Assembly: GCA_015499995.1 (NCBI GenBank)
Contig: JADNRV010000380.1
Span: 1 to 41,925 of the forward strand
Source of the DNA: Flammula alnicola
Taxonomy: Eukaryota > Basidiomycota > Agaricomycetes > Agaricales > Strophariaceae
Length of the DNA: 41,925 nucleotides
Reading direction: 5' to 3'
The translations under genes were made by a program, and so were the position numbers. The notes below the pieces were generated by a model. That model did not search any database. It was not told the origin of the DNA and saw only the letters and a program-made list of their open reading frames with translations. Below, in pieces: positions 1-11,402 of this stretch (its first letter is position 1; every line of letters begins with the position of its first letter).

Positions 1-356
1 TGAAAGTTACCAGTTGTTACAGTCAAGTTAAAAGTCAAAGTTCGTACCAGTCGTCAAGTTAAAGGAAGTCCGAGTTCGGCACTGTTTGAGTTAGAAAGTC
101 ACCATACCAGTTCTACGGAACTAAAACCCGCCCCATACCAAAACCCGCGTAGACTTGTTTATAAGTCGAAGCACTTCTCCTTTTTCATATCTTACCCCGA
201 GACTCGCACACAAGACTACGTCTAGTCAAAGTTGTTGGTTTTGTGGTTTGGTTGTGTTGAGTGTAGAGTTCTTTCTGCACCACTAGCTAGATCATTTCCA
301 ACGTAGACGAAACCTAGCACTTTAGCGGCCCGCAGACAGCATCTCCCCTCCTCGCC

Positions 357-3300
357 ATGTCCGATTCAGATGCACCCGCCCTCAACCATGATGGCACACT
401 TAAAGACGCGTCTGAAATCGACTGGCTGCATTCCCCGAGTGCCGAACAGCGCACTCTATCCGACAAATCGATGAAGCGACCCCGATCTGAGTCCGTGGGT
501 TCCAATAGTGACAGCGGTGAGAACTCGGAGGCCCTGATCCCACCCAAAGGCCTGAAGGGTAAACAACCGGCACAACGGGTTGGCCAAAAACGCGTAAAAA
601 AGGCATCCAAGAAGCTCGAGGCGTCGAGGGACCAGACACACTCTCCGAACACGCGTCGTTTTTTCCAGAGTCGGTTTGTCGGTAAGTTCAATCTAATCTA
701 CAATGTATTGCATATGGGACTAATCATTTATCTTATCAGTCGGCAGCGCATCCATCTTGACATCCGAAAAGGGTTCGAAAGGTACATTTCCGGTGACCTA
801 CTACTGTCATCTAACACTGACCTTTGCGACTAGGTGCAGGATCCTCGAAAACCAAAACCAACAAGCCAACCGCTGCCCCGCAATCTACCAAGAGTCGGAA
901 GCGTGCAGCTTCTGCCCCACCATCACCAGAATCCGCCAAGCGACCCCGGCATGGGACGAAATCGAAGCCATCCAAGCAGACGACCATCGGAGACAACACA
1001 GACAACAAGGAGTGGGGGGGAGAGGACGCCGAGGGCGAGCGTGACGAGGACGAGGAAGGGGAAGAAGATCAGGATGACGCAGATGCTGTGAAGGCATACG
1101 ACCAGCAGTGCGCGGAAATTAAATGCGAAAGTCATAGAAAGGTGACTTTTTGTTTCTTATATTTTGTTCTCTTGCTCAACATCTCCCAGCCTCCCCGAAA
1201 GCACAACCACCGGGGTCATGACGAACGTACGCAAGATTTGCGAGCCATGTACACCAAGGCGACGAAAAAAGAGGACGGAAAGGACGTTCAAGGCCAGCTT
1301 TGTAACGTTTGCAAGTGAGTCGCCTATCTATTCTTAAATATTGAATACTTAAATTTGTTTCATTCCAGAGCCAATGGAAAGCGCGATGGTGATTGCTTTT
1401 TCACTGGAAGCAATACCTCACTTCGCAAACACATTTCCCGGTATTGTATCAGTCTTTTTTTATCTGTTCATCAATTTTTCTGACGGACCTTCTATTACAG
1501 AAACTGGAAGACCCATGGCCCCGTGTATCTCAAGAAGTGCGAAGACCTTGACATTGAACCTGTCCAAACTGCCTTGCCCGAGGCGCGCGAGGATACGGGA
1601 TTGGTGGAAAAGTCATCAGCACAACCCAGCCTGGACGGCTTTGTCAAATCTGTCCCCAGGTGGTCGAAGGAGGGGCTTCTTGAACATATTGTGGATTTTG
1701 TAGTCTCCGGTGACCAGGTATGCTCTCTTCCATGATTCTCGTTCATTGTTCTTATATCATCTCTAGTCCTTTCGAGTGGTGGATGAAAAGCCATTCCGTA
1801 ATCTTCTCCTGTATCAACGACCTACGACGAAGGAAAGTGATATCCCCCATCGTACAAAGCTTCATGAAGAGGTTGTGGAGAAGGCTCAGGTAGCTATCCA
1901 GTGCCTAACAGAGCACTTCAAGGTATGAGGTATTCAATTATCTTTTCTTTCTTCAATTGACTGTAACATTTAGACAATTCCTGGAAAAATCTCAATCACG
2001 TTCGATGCATGGACCTCAAAATCATATGATCCATATCTTGCGGTTACCGCTCATTACATCGACTCGCCACCTGATCAACCCTGTGAATGGGAACTCAAAA
2101 GCAAGGTTCTTGGTTTCGAGGAACTCCAGGGACGTCATAGTGGCGCAAACATTGCCAAAATGACGCTCAAGGTTCTTGACCGCTATGAGATCCGAGAAAA
2201 GGTTCTGTTTGTTCTTATGTCTTTTCTGTGTTGAATGGAAGTTAAACGTTAATGTTTTACAGTTTGGATGGGCTACTGCTGATAACGCAACCGCAAATGA
2301 TAAAGCTCTGCGTGTGCTCCAGCGTGATGCTGGTATACAGAAGTGGAAGGCCCGAGATCGCCGTGTTAGGTACGGTATTTCTTCATATTTGTGGACTGAG
2401 AACTGATTGATTCTAGATGCATGGAACATACTGTATATCTTGTGGCTGGGGATTTTGTCAAGGCTATTGGCCCAAAGACCAAGACCTGGAACAAGACTCA
2501 TACAGCCTCAGTTGAGGATGTCGACGAGGATGAAAACGAAGATGACGAGGAGTGGATTGCCAATTGGAACAATCTGGAGTCTATCCCTGATGAGGAAGAA
2601 GTTGACGACGAGGTTGATTTCACGGCAGGCGATACTCTCGGAAAGGCACTTGCTCTTGTCAATCAAGTCTGTTTTATTCTATTCTTATGTCTATTTGTTC
2701 TATACTAAATTTAATTTCTAGATTCGTGCTTCACCTCAGGCAAAAGTCTACTTTGCCAAGTGTTGCGTAGATGAGAGTATTCCAGAACTCGAGCTTATTA
2801 AATGGATTCGGACACGATGGGGATCAATGCATGATCTCATTGAGCGATTAACGGCCTGTAAACAGGTACCTCTCCCATTCAATGTTCATTTCTGATCACT
2901 AATATTATTATTTTTATAGGCTGTCAAGAAGTTCTGCTATTTCGCAGATGATAATCTTCCGAAATTAAAAAATAAGTCTTATTCAGATTATAAGCTTACA
3001 GAGGATGAGTGGAAACTTCTCGATCTGATCAAAGAAGTTCTTCAGGTTTGATTTTGCGACTTCTGTTTTGATTTCCATTCTGAATTATTACTAGGAGCCT
3101 CGTAATGCCCAGGCCTCCTTCTCATCGGAGACGGAACCAACTCTATGGAAATCAATTCCGATTTTGGAATGCCTTCAAGCACGGTGGGAGATTTTAGCAG
3201 CTACCCCCAAGTTTGCCTCCCTTCGCCCTGCAATCGAGAAAGGGATAGAGAAAATCAAGAAATGGCATAAGAATGTCAAGGAATCAGATACTTACTTTAC

Positions 3301-4086
3301 CTGCTTGGGTATGTATTCTTATTCTTCAATTATACTTTAAAAAGGCTAATGTTTGTCTAGCATTACATCCTGGCATTAAGCTTGACTACTGCAAGGAAAA
3401 GTGGGATCTTGAGGCCTATGCTACTGGTTACTCGAAGCTGGAAAAAAAGGTATGTCCATTTCTTTCATGCTCGACAGTTACTTGATCTGTGTTATACATA
3501 GTTTGATTCCTATTATAAGGCCCCGAAGAAGCCTAAGTCCTCTACCACCAGCAACAAAGATAAATCTCCAGGTGAGTTCCAAAAAATTATTGATTTCTGT
3601 TATCTGACTTCTTGTGAAGATACTACAAAGTCATTTCATGGTTACGGTTCAAATTTTATTCTTTCTGCTTTAAGCAGCTCATCGTCTCAGCAAAGCAATG
3701 ACGAGGACCCCCGAAAAGAGCTCCGAGATTATCTCGAGAGCCCTCGGGATATAACAGTTACTAATCCAGTCAAGTGGTGGGGTGTGAGTAATCATCCTTT
3801 CTTTTTATTTTCTTTCTTTCTCACAGACATATGTCAGTATCATTCCCAGCAATACCCCACCCTGTCCCGAATTGCACGTGACTACCTTGCTATTCAAGGA
3901 TCCTCAGTTGCATCTGAGAGGGCTTTCTCAAGTGCAGGTATTACTGATGATTTGCGCCGAAACCGGATGGAAAACGAAGCCTTTGGTCTAGTCCAGATTT
4001 TGAAATATGCATACAAGACTATTTTCTTGAATGCAACTAATGAGGCTGCTGGACACGAAGCTTTTAATATTGTAGAAATTGACTAA
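357..4086 (+). CDS. hAT transposase with BED-type zinc finger and C-terminal dimerisation domain
   Basis: A multi-exon gene with roughly sixteen short introns (for example 682-739, 782-833, 1141-1190, 1718-1767, 1923-1973, 2865-2920, 3784-3850). It starts at ATG 357, the first methionine of a Ser/Lys-rich, basic N-terminus. An acidic stretch follows (1020-1080), then a BED-like finger split over two introns: CNVCK, then TGSNTSLRKHISR, then NWKTH (C-x2-C...H-x5-H type). The catalytic core shows FDAWTS (about 2000), FGWATADNATAND (about 2265) and an acidic insert (2510-2630). The hAT C-terminal domain reads YPTLSRIARDYLAIQGSS and then ASERAFSSAG, the family signature. All exon joins keep frame and the stop is at 4084-4086. 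The family cuts and pastes DNA through a DDE/D RNase-H fold. I see no frameshift. Confidence 0.88.
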
Positions 4087-4139
4087 TTACATCTAATTTT
4101 GCAATATATTCTGATTTTTTTAAAATTTCGGTACTTTTT

Positions 4140-4307
4140 GTGCAGTTCAGCAGTTCGAACTGGTTCTTGAACTGAACTGGACTGACAGAACCGGTTCAAA
4201 ACAGTTCTGTCCAGTTCTGTCCAGTTCGAGAAAAATTTTAACAGTTCAGTTCTCAGTTCGGGCCCAGAGGGCAGTGAACTGGACTGAACTGAACTTTGGC
4301 AACACTA
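4140..4307. repeat. hAT right subterminal repeats and terminal inverted repeat
   Basis: About 165 bp packed with a dozen or more copies of CAGTTC or its complement GAACTG in both orientations. They include a tandem CAGTTCTGTC pair near 4203-4226 and back-to-back GAACTGAACTGG units near 4170 and 4275. The block ends in the terminal repeat read on the minus strand as TAGTGTTGCCAAAG. In hAT elements such subterminal clusters are the transposase (BED finger) binding sites, so this is presumably the cis-acting end. That role is inferred. Confidence 0.8.
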
Positions 4308-4648
4308 CTGCTTGCATACTCAAATATTTATATAACACCTAATTTAAGCTTAAAGACAGACTTTTCAACTGAATAAAGTGTGTAAGATAGGTATAGAAGT
4401 ATGTTTAAGCAGAAAAACAGTCATTTTCTATCATATAATTAGGTATTCAAGACATTCTAAGAGCTTTTACCACCAAATACCTGCAGGTACCTTTAATACC
4501 TGTTGACCTGTGACCTGCAGGTAAAATACCTGTGGGTCCAGGTGAACCGTGGGAAAGGATCCCTACAGGTCCAGGTATGGATTTTTTTCTGAAAATACCT
4601 GCAGGTAAGGGTCCAGGTAACCTGAGGGTGCACCCGTGTCCAGCCTTA
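4308..4648. mobile_element. terminus of a second, different DNA transposon (fragment)
   Basis: Between the hAT right end and 4648 lies AT-rich sequence and then a repeat-rich block (4478-4640). Read on the minus strand from 4648, the sequence begins TAAGGCTGGACACGGGTGCA. It fits the YARNG start of hAT-type ends and is followed by subterminal ACCTGCAGGT and CAGGT repeats, so the element extends leftwards from 4648. Its body would then be interrupted by the hAT at 1-4310, giving a nested arrangement. No transposase of this second element is visible. The boundary and identity are inferred from structure only. Confidence 0.5.
4478..4607. repeat. palindromic TACCTGCAGGTA repeats
   Basis: The 12-bp palindrome TACCTGCAGGTA occurs at 4478-4489 and 4596-4607, with an 11-bp version (ACCTGCAGGTA) at 4513-4523. 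Several partial CCAGGT and ACCTG units lie between them. This spacing and symmetry is typical of subterminal transposase-binding repeats. The motif differs completely from the GAACTG repeats of the neighbouring hAT, which argues for a separate element. Confidence 0.75.
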
Positions 4649-5476
4649 TTTACTGCTGAATATGCTGATCGAGTCGAGATGTTTAGGAATTCAACGAAGC
4701 CAAACAAAACACATAGCGTCGCCGTTGTTATCAGCGACTTTTTCTTCGGACCAACAATGAAGGTGCTTTCTAGCTCAGACAACGATGTCAATCCCGGAGC
4801 ATCCGGGACACCAGGTGAAGTGGATGAAGTGGATGAAGTTAAGAGATGAGCTGTAACATCCCTTGCATTGGGTTTGCATCGATAACAGCATTACGATGCC
4901 AGAGGTTTCTGAAATCGTCGATATCCGTGGGCCCAACCCCTAGGTTTATAGCCATGAAAGGCTTGTCTAATGAAGGATGGTTCAGCAGATCGAATTCGAG
5001 TGCGACACAGACTTGGATGTAGAGATTGAATACTTAGTTCGTTAGCGTAGAAGTACTGCATCCACCTCATAATCTTCGAGGATCCGACTTCCTCCATCGG
5101 TGAGCGCTGAGCAATGATGTTTATGTTGAGGCCTGTAAATGTGTAAAATTATGTCAGCCTTTGCTTCTTTCGGTACTCACCAATCTTCCTTTCGACACTG
5201 GAGGATAAGTTCAGAGTAAGGAACATGAAAGTATACGGGCTTACCTCCTTGGAGCAATACCATATGGCTTTGCACTTTAAAAGATAGAGTTAAACGCACA
5301 TTACCAGCAATAGAAAGAGAGAGAGTCCGAGGTATGCTATAACTCACTCGCGTACATCTCTTCACTTCACGGTATGTATCCAGACACTTAGAGCACATCA
5401 ACCCTAACTCTCGTCGAGCGATTTTGATATCCTTCTTCGATGGATTGGAGATGTGTGATTTTGTCGACGTAGACAT
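4649..5476 (-). pseudogene. MYND zinc-finger protein gene, probably disrupted at its 3' end
   Basis: Start at 5476. After removing two introns (near 5270-5348 and 5220-5255) the minus strand reads a complete MYND finger near the N-terminus: CSKCLDTYREVKRCTRCK, then IWYCSKECRKEDWPQHKHHC. MYND fingers bind two zinc ions and mediate protein-protein contacts, and such genes are abundant in Agaricomycetes. After SAL the frame meets a stop near 5037. A downstream piece in another frame (VCVALEFDLLNHPSLDKPF, about 4990-4930, ending with a stop at 4839-4841) looks like the usual continuation. A further piece (LCVLFGFVEFLNISTRSAY, about 4720-4660) looks like a C-terminal part that runs into the transposon end at 4648. 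I may have missed an intron, but broken frames plus the adjacent insertion favour a pseudogene. Confidence 0.6.
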
Positions 5477-5734
5477 GCCTAATTATAGAAAGAGGAGCCT
5501 TGTCGGGGATGAAAAAGAAGCACTGGCAAGTTCTGCCTGCCTTTGGATTATGTAATATGGACCCACATTGTGTACGAACCGGACCTATGGGCAAGACGAA
5601 GCGATCTCCAAAGTTGAGAATACTCTCAAGAATCTTAAACGTAATGAGTGGAAATAAATAAATACTTAATACATGTTCTCTACTTGAAACAAAGCTTAGG
5701 GTATCCTAGGATAAACGGAAACAGTGGTAAGTAT

Positions 5735-7297
5735 TTAGCGGTAATGGCGAACCTAAAGACGTCACGCCATCGTCAGGATCGCCTTTACTGGCACTCAGCA
5801 GTATGACAACATACCTGGATTCCGTTGAGGACTTCAATATCGTATTCATCACCCTTTACAAATTTGTCGACGCCGTAGCTTTTGACGCGAGCTTTCTCCC
5901 ACCTTGATCAATAACTGCATGAGAATGTTTCTACAATCGCTCATATGAAGAAACATACTCATCAGTCGTCGGGATCACTCCATCAAAGATTTTGCGGCCT
6001 TCCTCTTGAATCTTCTTGCTTGGCAAAAGATCTAGCGATATTCCGTCGAGGAAGTGGGCGAAATGGAAGACTCCCAGTCGACGAAGGGAAACTTGATCTT
6101 GTGGAGGTCGAACAACTGCAAAGAAGATAAGCGAACACAGTTCACCATCAGAAAGAGCGAATTAACAGACCTCTGTGCATAGTGCCTTTCAGAATGCCCC
6201 CGCTCATGAAGGAGAGCTCATCACCAATATTGATGACATATGCGCCATCTTTGTGTTGGACGTACCGCCACACGTTGTCGGGCATCAGCACCTGGAGCGC
6301 AGTGATAGGTTGAGAAATTAGAGAACTAATGCTGTTGAAATCGGTATGGCCACTAAGCATCACTCCGTTGGTTTTGCTTGCTTCATCCGTAGTTAGAGGA
6401 TCGTAGATCATATATCTCAGCATCTATTCGATTTAGCACAGCGCATTTTTTTGGGGAGACAATAGCAAAGACGTACATCATCTCCCTTCCGCCCATCCTC
6501 TGTCTGATGAAGGCGCCATAGATAGCCTTCTTCAAGACCGAGCACACCGTCAATAAGTGTTGTGACGCGTTTGAGAACCTTGGAGCGTGTTTCCTGAAAG
6601 TCGTTTAGACAGCTTGTCGCGAGAGCCGACGAAATTCCATAATACACACCTCATAGAAGGCTTTTACTTCTTCGATATGAGGTTGGAGGGCTAACGGATG
6701 CCGTGTTGGTGGATCAATCCTGAAAGCACTTCAGAGGACCGGTTTAAGATGGGGCAGTCATGACCAACTCACTGGTTTTGATAAAAGTTGTACTGCTCAA
6801 TTCTATCCCGTACCCCATCCTTAAGCTCCCAGTAATTTTGAAGCTAAGAAGAGAATGAGTGCGACAAGAAAACAGACTGAGGTTCTTCAGCGTACCTTGT
6901 ACCCTCTGAATAGGCCCTCCTCCCTGATAGGTGCGCGATGGCGCTCCTTCTCCTCTCTTGGAACCTGGTCGAAAGCAATTTCACCAAGCGCAAACTGGCG
7001 ATTTATCTGAGTGTTGTGAGTTAACCATCATGGAGCAAAAGAGGGTCGTTTTCTTACCGTTTCGGGTGATATGCCGTGACCAACAACGTAGAAGAAACCA
7101 TCACGTTCAAGCGCAGTCCGAACGGTGTCGATGAGCTCTTGTCGATGAGTATCATACTTAGACAGATCGATGGTCAGGATGTCTGCCCATTCGATCTTTT
7201 CCTTGGTTACTGGAGGGGCCTTCCATACGGGGAGCTCGAGAGGTGACTTGACGTTTAGGGTGCCATTCTGAACGCTGGATTCGACGGTGGTGGACAT
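5735..7297 (-). CDS. 2-oxoglutarate/Fe(II)-dependent dioxygenase, isopenicillin-N-synthase-like
   Basis: The spliced protein is about 375 aa, from ATG 7297 to TAA 5735-5737, with about eight introns. The N-terminal DIOX_N region includes DGFFYVVGHGIS (residues 67-78), the usual 'GFF.v.nHGi' motif. The catalytic jelly roll carries the iron ligands HTD (in SGHTDFNSISS, exon 6410-6160) and the second His in GTMHRVV. The family RxS that binds 2-oxoglutarate appears as RLG in LRRLGVFHF. The C-terminus ends DIEVLNGIQVRHYR, reached by an intron (5752-5813). Length and motif order are normal, so the gene looks functional. Relatives oxidise secondary metabolites, flavonoid-like compounds or hormones, and the substrate cannot be deduced here. 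No biosynthetic partner genes lie next to it. The MYND remnant follows about 260 bp downstream on the same strand. Confidence 0.88.
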
Positions 7298-8845
7298 GGT
7301 CGCCTCGGTACGATTTTCACGATTATCGCGTTGGGGGCATCCATTAACCTTTTGGGTGTCTTATAGTTCTTCACATTAACCTTCCATTGCGTCAAGTAGA
7401 GATCCTTTGCCGCGAGAAGAACCGTGAAGCACGCAATCCCGGTCTCATTGCACGAATGAAGCAATCGTTATCGGGCTGGAAGTCTACCAGACGCAATCCA
7501 GCCCTCGTTGGCAAGATAAACTATGCTTCAACGCTGCCATTCAGGGTGGTATCGCCCGACGCAGCAGTTGCTGATTGAAAAGATCCTGGCATGCCGACTA
7601 TTGGATTTTGTTGCGTAACAGGAGCCCTGCAGAAATAAAAGCTACTCCTTCGTCGAGCTTATTGTCTTTACTTCAGGCCTCAGACTACGCTGTCGGACTT
7701 GTCCTCGGATCGGCTTTCGCATTTTCATGAATAGTGTTACTTGGCTTCAAAGTTCTCCCAGTTTTCGCCAAACTTTGCTCGGAATTTCCTGCGGTCCATC
7801 GCTCATCAAAAATGGGCCTCGTGGTTGCTCGTTCCACCAGTTCACGTATGTGTACGGTTTTCAGATTTCTTCTGCATGTTTCCTGATAAATTTTGCGTCA
7901 AGAACAACTCGCCTGTAACTTGTATCATAATCATATATGAAAGGGTATCTCTGTCGACTGTCGCGAGTGACAAAGAAACCAGGCTATCTCAGAACCTCCG
8001 GTAGACCTATCAAGCATGCCGAGGTTGCTCCTTGCTGCTTTGACTTTCTCGTTTATGAAATCCTCCTTTCCTTGGAAGATAACCCGATTTTTTATAGATG
8101 CACGGACTTAATTAAACCTGGCGCCTTTGCAGAATCTGGCGGCATGGCCCTTTTCCTTGCCCTCTGCCTCATCACATGCTGACTTATCAATGTCGACGCC
8201 TTGAACTATGAACGGAACGATGTCCGGGAAAACAAGGGGGGTGGAACTTGTGAAGGAGGATTTGGCATCTTCGCTTCCAAGTTCCTCATGGCCGCTTCGT
8301 ACAACAAAAAATATGACGAGGGGCATCGGTGGCCCTCTAGATAGTATGTGGAAAATCTTAACCTGCGGCTTGAACATTCCTATTTGCAATAGGTCGTTCA
8401 AGAAAGATCTGATTACAATTGTAGCGGTTGCCTTCGTCATTACCGTGGTAAAGGACACAATTTTATCCGCCGCCGCTCGTTGGATTTTTTGACGAAGTCA
8501 TGGTTGATGTCATAAGTACTTGTGAGTAACAAGTAGTTTTCTACGTCGCTAAAAATCACTTTTTTGTATTTATATCCCCTTGTTGCGGTCCTCCCGCTAT
8601 CCAGTCGAGACATGCGTTACTCAGAATTCTTCATGCAATTTTTGGGAATCAATTCAACTACATAGGATTGACAAGCCGATAAATATATAAGTTGTGAAAT
8701 ACTGACAAGCAGCAGTCTTCTGTTGCGAAATGATGATGTTTGCAATTCTATTTGTATTGCACCTCTTTGATCAACACTCTTTTTGCTCTGTCGAAACCCA
8801 CATAGATTTATAAGCTATAACCTGTCCTCGTCTCTACTTTGACTC
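7298..8845. other. 1.5 kb without an intact gene; weak channel-like traces
   Basis: Upstream regions of two divergent genes (2OG dioxygenase to the left, DUF1308 gene to the right). No open frame here has a convincing start, splice pattern or family signature. Two short traces resemble MscL-type mechanosensitive channels: a plus-strand SDYAVGLVLGSAFA at about 7680-7721, and a minus-strand ATIVIRSFLNDLL followed in another frame by ANRNVQA and FHILSRGPP at about 8430-8320. They face each other and cannot be joined. A TATATAA sequence at 8684-8690 lies about 155 bp upstream of ATG 8846 and could be that gene's TATA element. Confidence 0.5.
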
Positions 8846-10947
8846 ATGACGAACATTGGAACGGAGAACCTCCCTCATCCTGATCTTCGGTCGCTCAAAT
8901 TACAGCTTCTTCAAATTCACGACGCAATAGCAAACTTCAAACCGCTCACCGAGCGCCCACCAATTCTCGATTCTTCTTTCGATGTTACAAACGAGGTTAA
9001 CGAAGAAAACCAATGGCTGCACCAAGAGAGTGTCCCAGGGCTCAAGAAACTGAGAGAAAACATTAAAATTGACTTAGGCGTCTTGGAGAAGGTAATTTCT
9101 TCCCGATGGTCAGACGATAGGTGCAGCTGAGATTCAACAACATTGCCTCTAGTAGTTTCTCGACGATCCTCAATGTATCAATTTGCCGGCCCTTTCTACG
9201 AATGCGCCCTACCTTATCGCTGTTTGGAACGAGGTCGTTTGTGCGCCTCCCCCGATAGTATCAGTTTTCAAAACTTTCCTGTTCAATTCCTCGACTCCCG
9301 CGGATAACAAATCACGAAAACGAGGCGACCGCGTTCATCCACCAGGTTCGAAAGTAGATGTGGTCGCTGATAACGGTCGCCGGTGGATTAGGATTAATAC
9401 GTGAGCTTCCCTCTGAGTCTCTACCTCTGTCTCTATTTTCATGACTGAAATCCTGAATCAGAGTCAAAAACTCTCGAATGCTTTCGGAGTTCCGCGAGAT
9501 CGATTCGTATCTGACGGATTCTGAAGAGGAACCCGAGGAAGACTGGGATGATGCTGAACGTCCATCTCTGGCGCAGACCGAGTTTGATAATTCCGTCCTG
9601 CGGATGGGTCGATCCCTGCTCAAAGCCGCGAAAGCCAACCCGATCGAGGGTAGTTTGGAAATCCCAAAGGTTACTCTCCGACTAACACGGCTCGATCCTC
9701 ACCTCCTGAACGACGACGGGACACCGCCCGACCCTCGAATAGCTCAAACGCTTGACTGTCTACGAAACATGGGCGTTGATGTTGCATTGGGCGAGCGAAC
9801 GAGCACCGAGCTACCCGACATCCCGAACGGATCCAATGAATCACCTTCCGAGACCATTGCCCCGTCCTTCATTCCCACTACCAATATCAATCTCGATTTG
9901 TCTGTCATCATTGCACTCATTTCGGACCTCACCCACGCTCCTTTGCCTAATACCATAGAGGAGGCAAATAGACGCCTTGTCCCACCTCAGGAATACCGTG
10001 AATGGAAGCAAAAAAGACAGGCAATGAATGGGAAACATAAGAAATCCCATACAACACCTGACCCATCTGGCCCGGAATCTCCAGGCATGGAAACAGACAT
10101 AAATGACCTTCCTCGAGACCTAATCAAGCACGCACGCGCCCTGACAAACCAGCTCCTCCAAGAAATGGGCAAGAGCTTGCTGCAAGAACTGCACGACAAG
10201 ATAACTTCCTCTGCCACTGGCAAGGGTGATGCCTCACCAATGTCAAGGGTGGTATTCTGGACTACATCTGAAGCCCGCGATCGCTGCCTCCGTATAGTTT
10301 CAAAAATCGGAGGAATCCACGAGAAACGCCGAGCGCGTGCTATGTTCTGCCTAGGATTGACTGATGCTGAAAAAATACCCTTGGAAGAGGCGGAAAGCTT
10401 TTACTGGAAAGACTCGCGTTTTCCTCTCAAGTTCATTCCATTCCTGCCCATTCGCATATTCTCCACGCCGTCGCCCGATTTCTCGACATCCAACTCCTCA
10501 ATACTGGACGATACACCACAAGGTCCGAAGTCAAGTTTCGAGATATCGCTGGCCAAAGTCTGTGCGGATATCCTAGCACAAGAAACAATCCGTCGTCCAC
10601 GCGCTCTACCTGAGGACGTTATTAACATCCAGTCCTCCGGCGACCCTCTCCAGTTCGAGATCCAAAGGGCGATCGTGACCAAAGCCAACCCCCGGCTGAC
10701 GGCCCACACGGTGCGGAGCATGCAATGGGGGGCAGAGCTGCGCTGGACGACGCTCACAGCCAATCGGACGAGCGTAAAGGCCATTATCCGCGAGCTGAAA
10801 GCAGCGAGGATCGCTGGTCGCCTAGCTGCGTTGTCGGCGGTCGATGAAGAAGTAGACGAGGACAACTTTGCTGCTATCTGGATTGTCGACCCCAGGAGCC
10901 TGGCGGAGGGTATGTCAAGCCAGTCATCCACTGACAGACCTCATTGA
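8846..10947 (+). CDS. DUF1308 domain protein (C7orf25/UPF0415 homologue)
   Basis: Three exons: 8846-9091, 9156-9400 and 9462-10947. The lengths sum to 658 codons plus stop with frame kept. An N-terminal helical region (residues 1-90, with LKKLRENIKIDLGVLEK) leads into APYLIAVWNEVVCAP and KVDVVADNGRRWIRINT, then VKNSRMLSEFREIDSYLTDSEEE and FDNSVLRMGRSLLKAAKANP. That succession is the DUF1308 pattern. The C-terminal half has LDLSVIIALISDLTHAP (about residue 310) and RVVFWTTSEARDRCL, consistent with the PIN-like fold proposed for this family. The molecular function is not established. The ATG at 8846 is the first in frame. The gene is convergent with the membrane-protein gene on the right, with 455 bp between their stops. 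Confidence 0.88.
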
Positions 10948-11402
10948 CCAATTCGATGATATGTATCGACTTTCCCAGACAAATTGTGTATATAATGAGG
11001 ATAAAAACGAGGCGAAGTCTGGTATACATATTAAATTTTAAGTGGATATTGGGTGTTCATACCAGAAAAGAAATTGGCATGAGACGATATAGGATTCAGG
11101 CAACCAATATCTAGCTACCGACAAGGCGTATATGTACAACGTAAGGTGGTGATGTTTGAGGTATTCGTCGAGTTATATGGAGAGGGATAGTGTCCCGAAA
11201 ACGTGCCGAACGTAGACAAAAAGCGAAAGCAAGGAATATAACGAGGAAAGTTAAGTAAATAGATACAAAATGTATATAAGTCATCCGCAGTTAGTATGGT
11301 CACAGAATCCACGAAAATGCCGAAAATTGCAGAAAGAAACGGGCAGGATAGTAAGCAGAAAAACGTAACGCGGTTTCGTAAGGCAACTTTAGGTTACGAA
11401 TA
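10948..11402. other. convergent 3' intergenic region
   Basis: This lies between the stops of two convergent genes and should hold both 3' UTRs. It is AT-rich around 10985-11045 (TATATAATG, ATTAAATTTTAAG). I see no gene or notable repeat in it. Confidence 0.6.

Larger units (their letters stand above)
1..4310 (+). mobile_element. hAT-superfamily DNA transposon, left end outside window
   Basis: The element carries a complete spliced transposase gene (357-4086) and a recognisable right end. The sequence near 4291-4310 reads, on the minus strand, CAGTAGTGTTGCCAAAGTTC. That fits hAT terminal repeats of the TAGTGTTGCC / CAGTGTTGCC kind. By the YARNG rule for hAT ends the last base is probably 4307, but 4310 is also possible. 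The 8-bp target duplication would then start at 4308 or 4311. The matching left terminal repeat is not visible: bases 1-120 show scattered CCAGTT and AGTTC motifs like the subterminal part, so the left end is probably just upstream of the window. Because the reading frame is open after splicing, the element looks recent and possibly autonomous. Activity itself cannot be judged from sequence. Confidence 0.85.
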
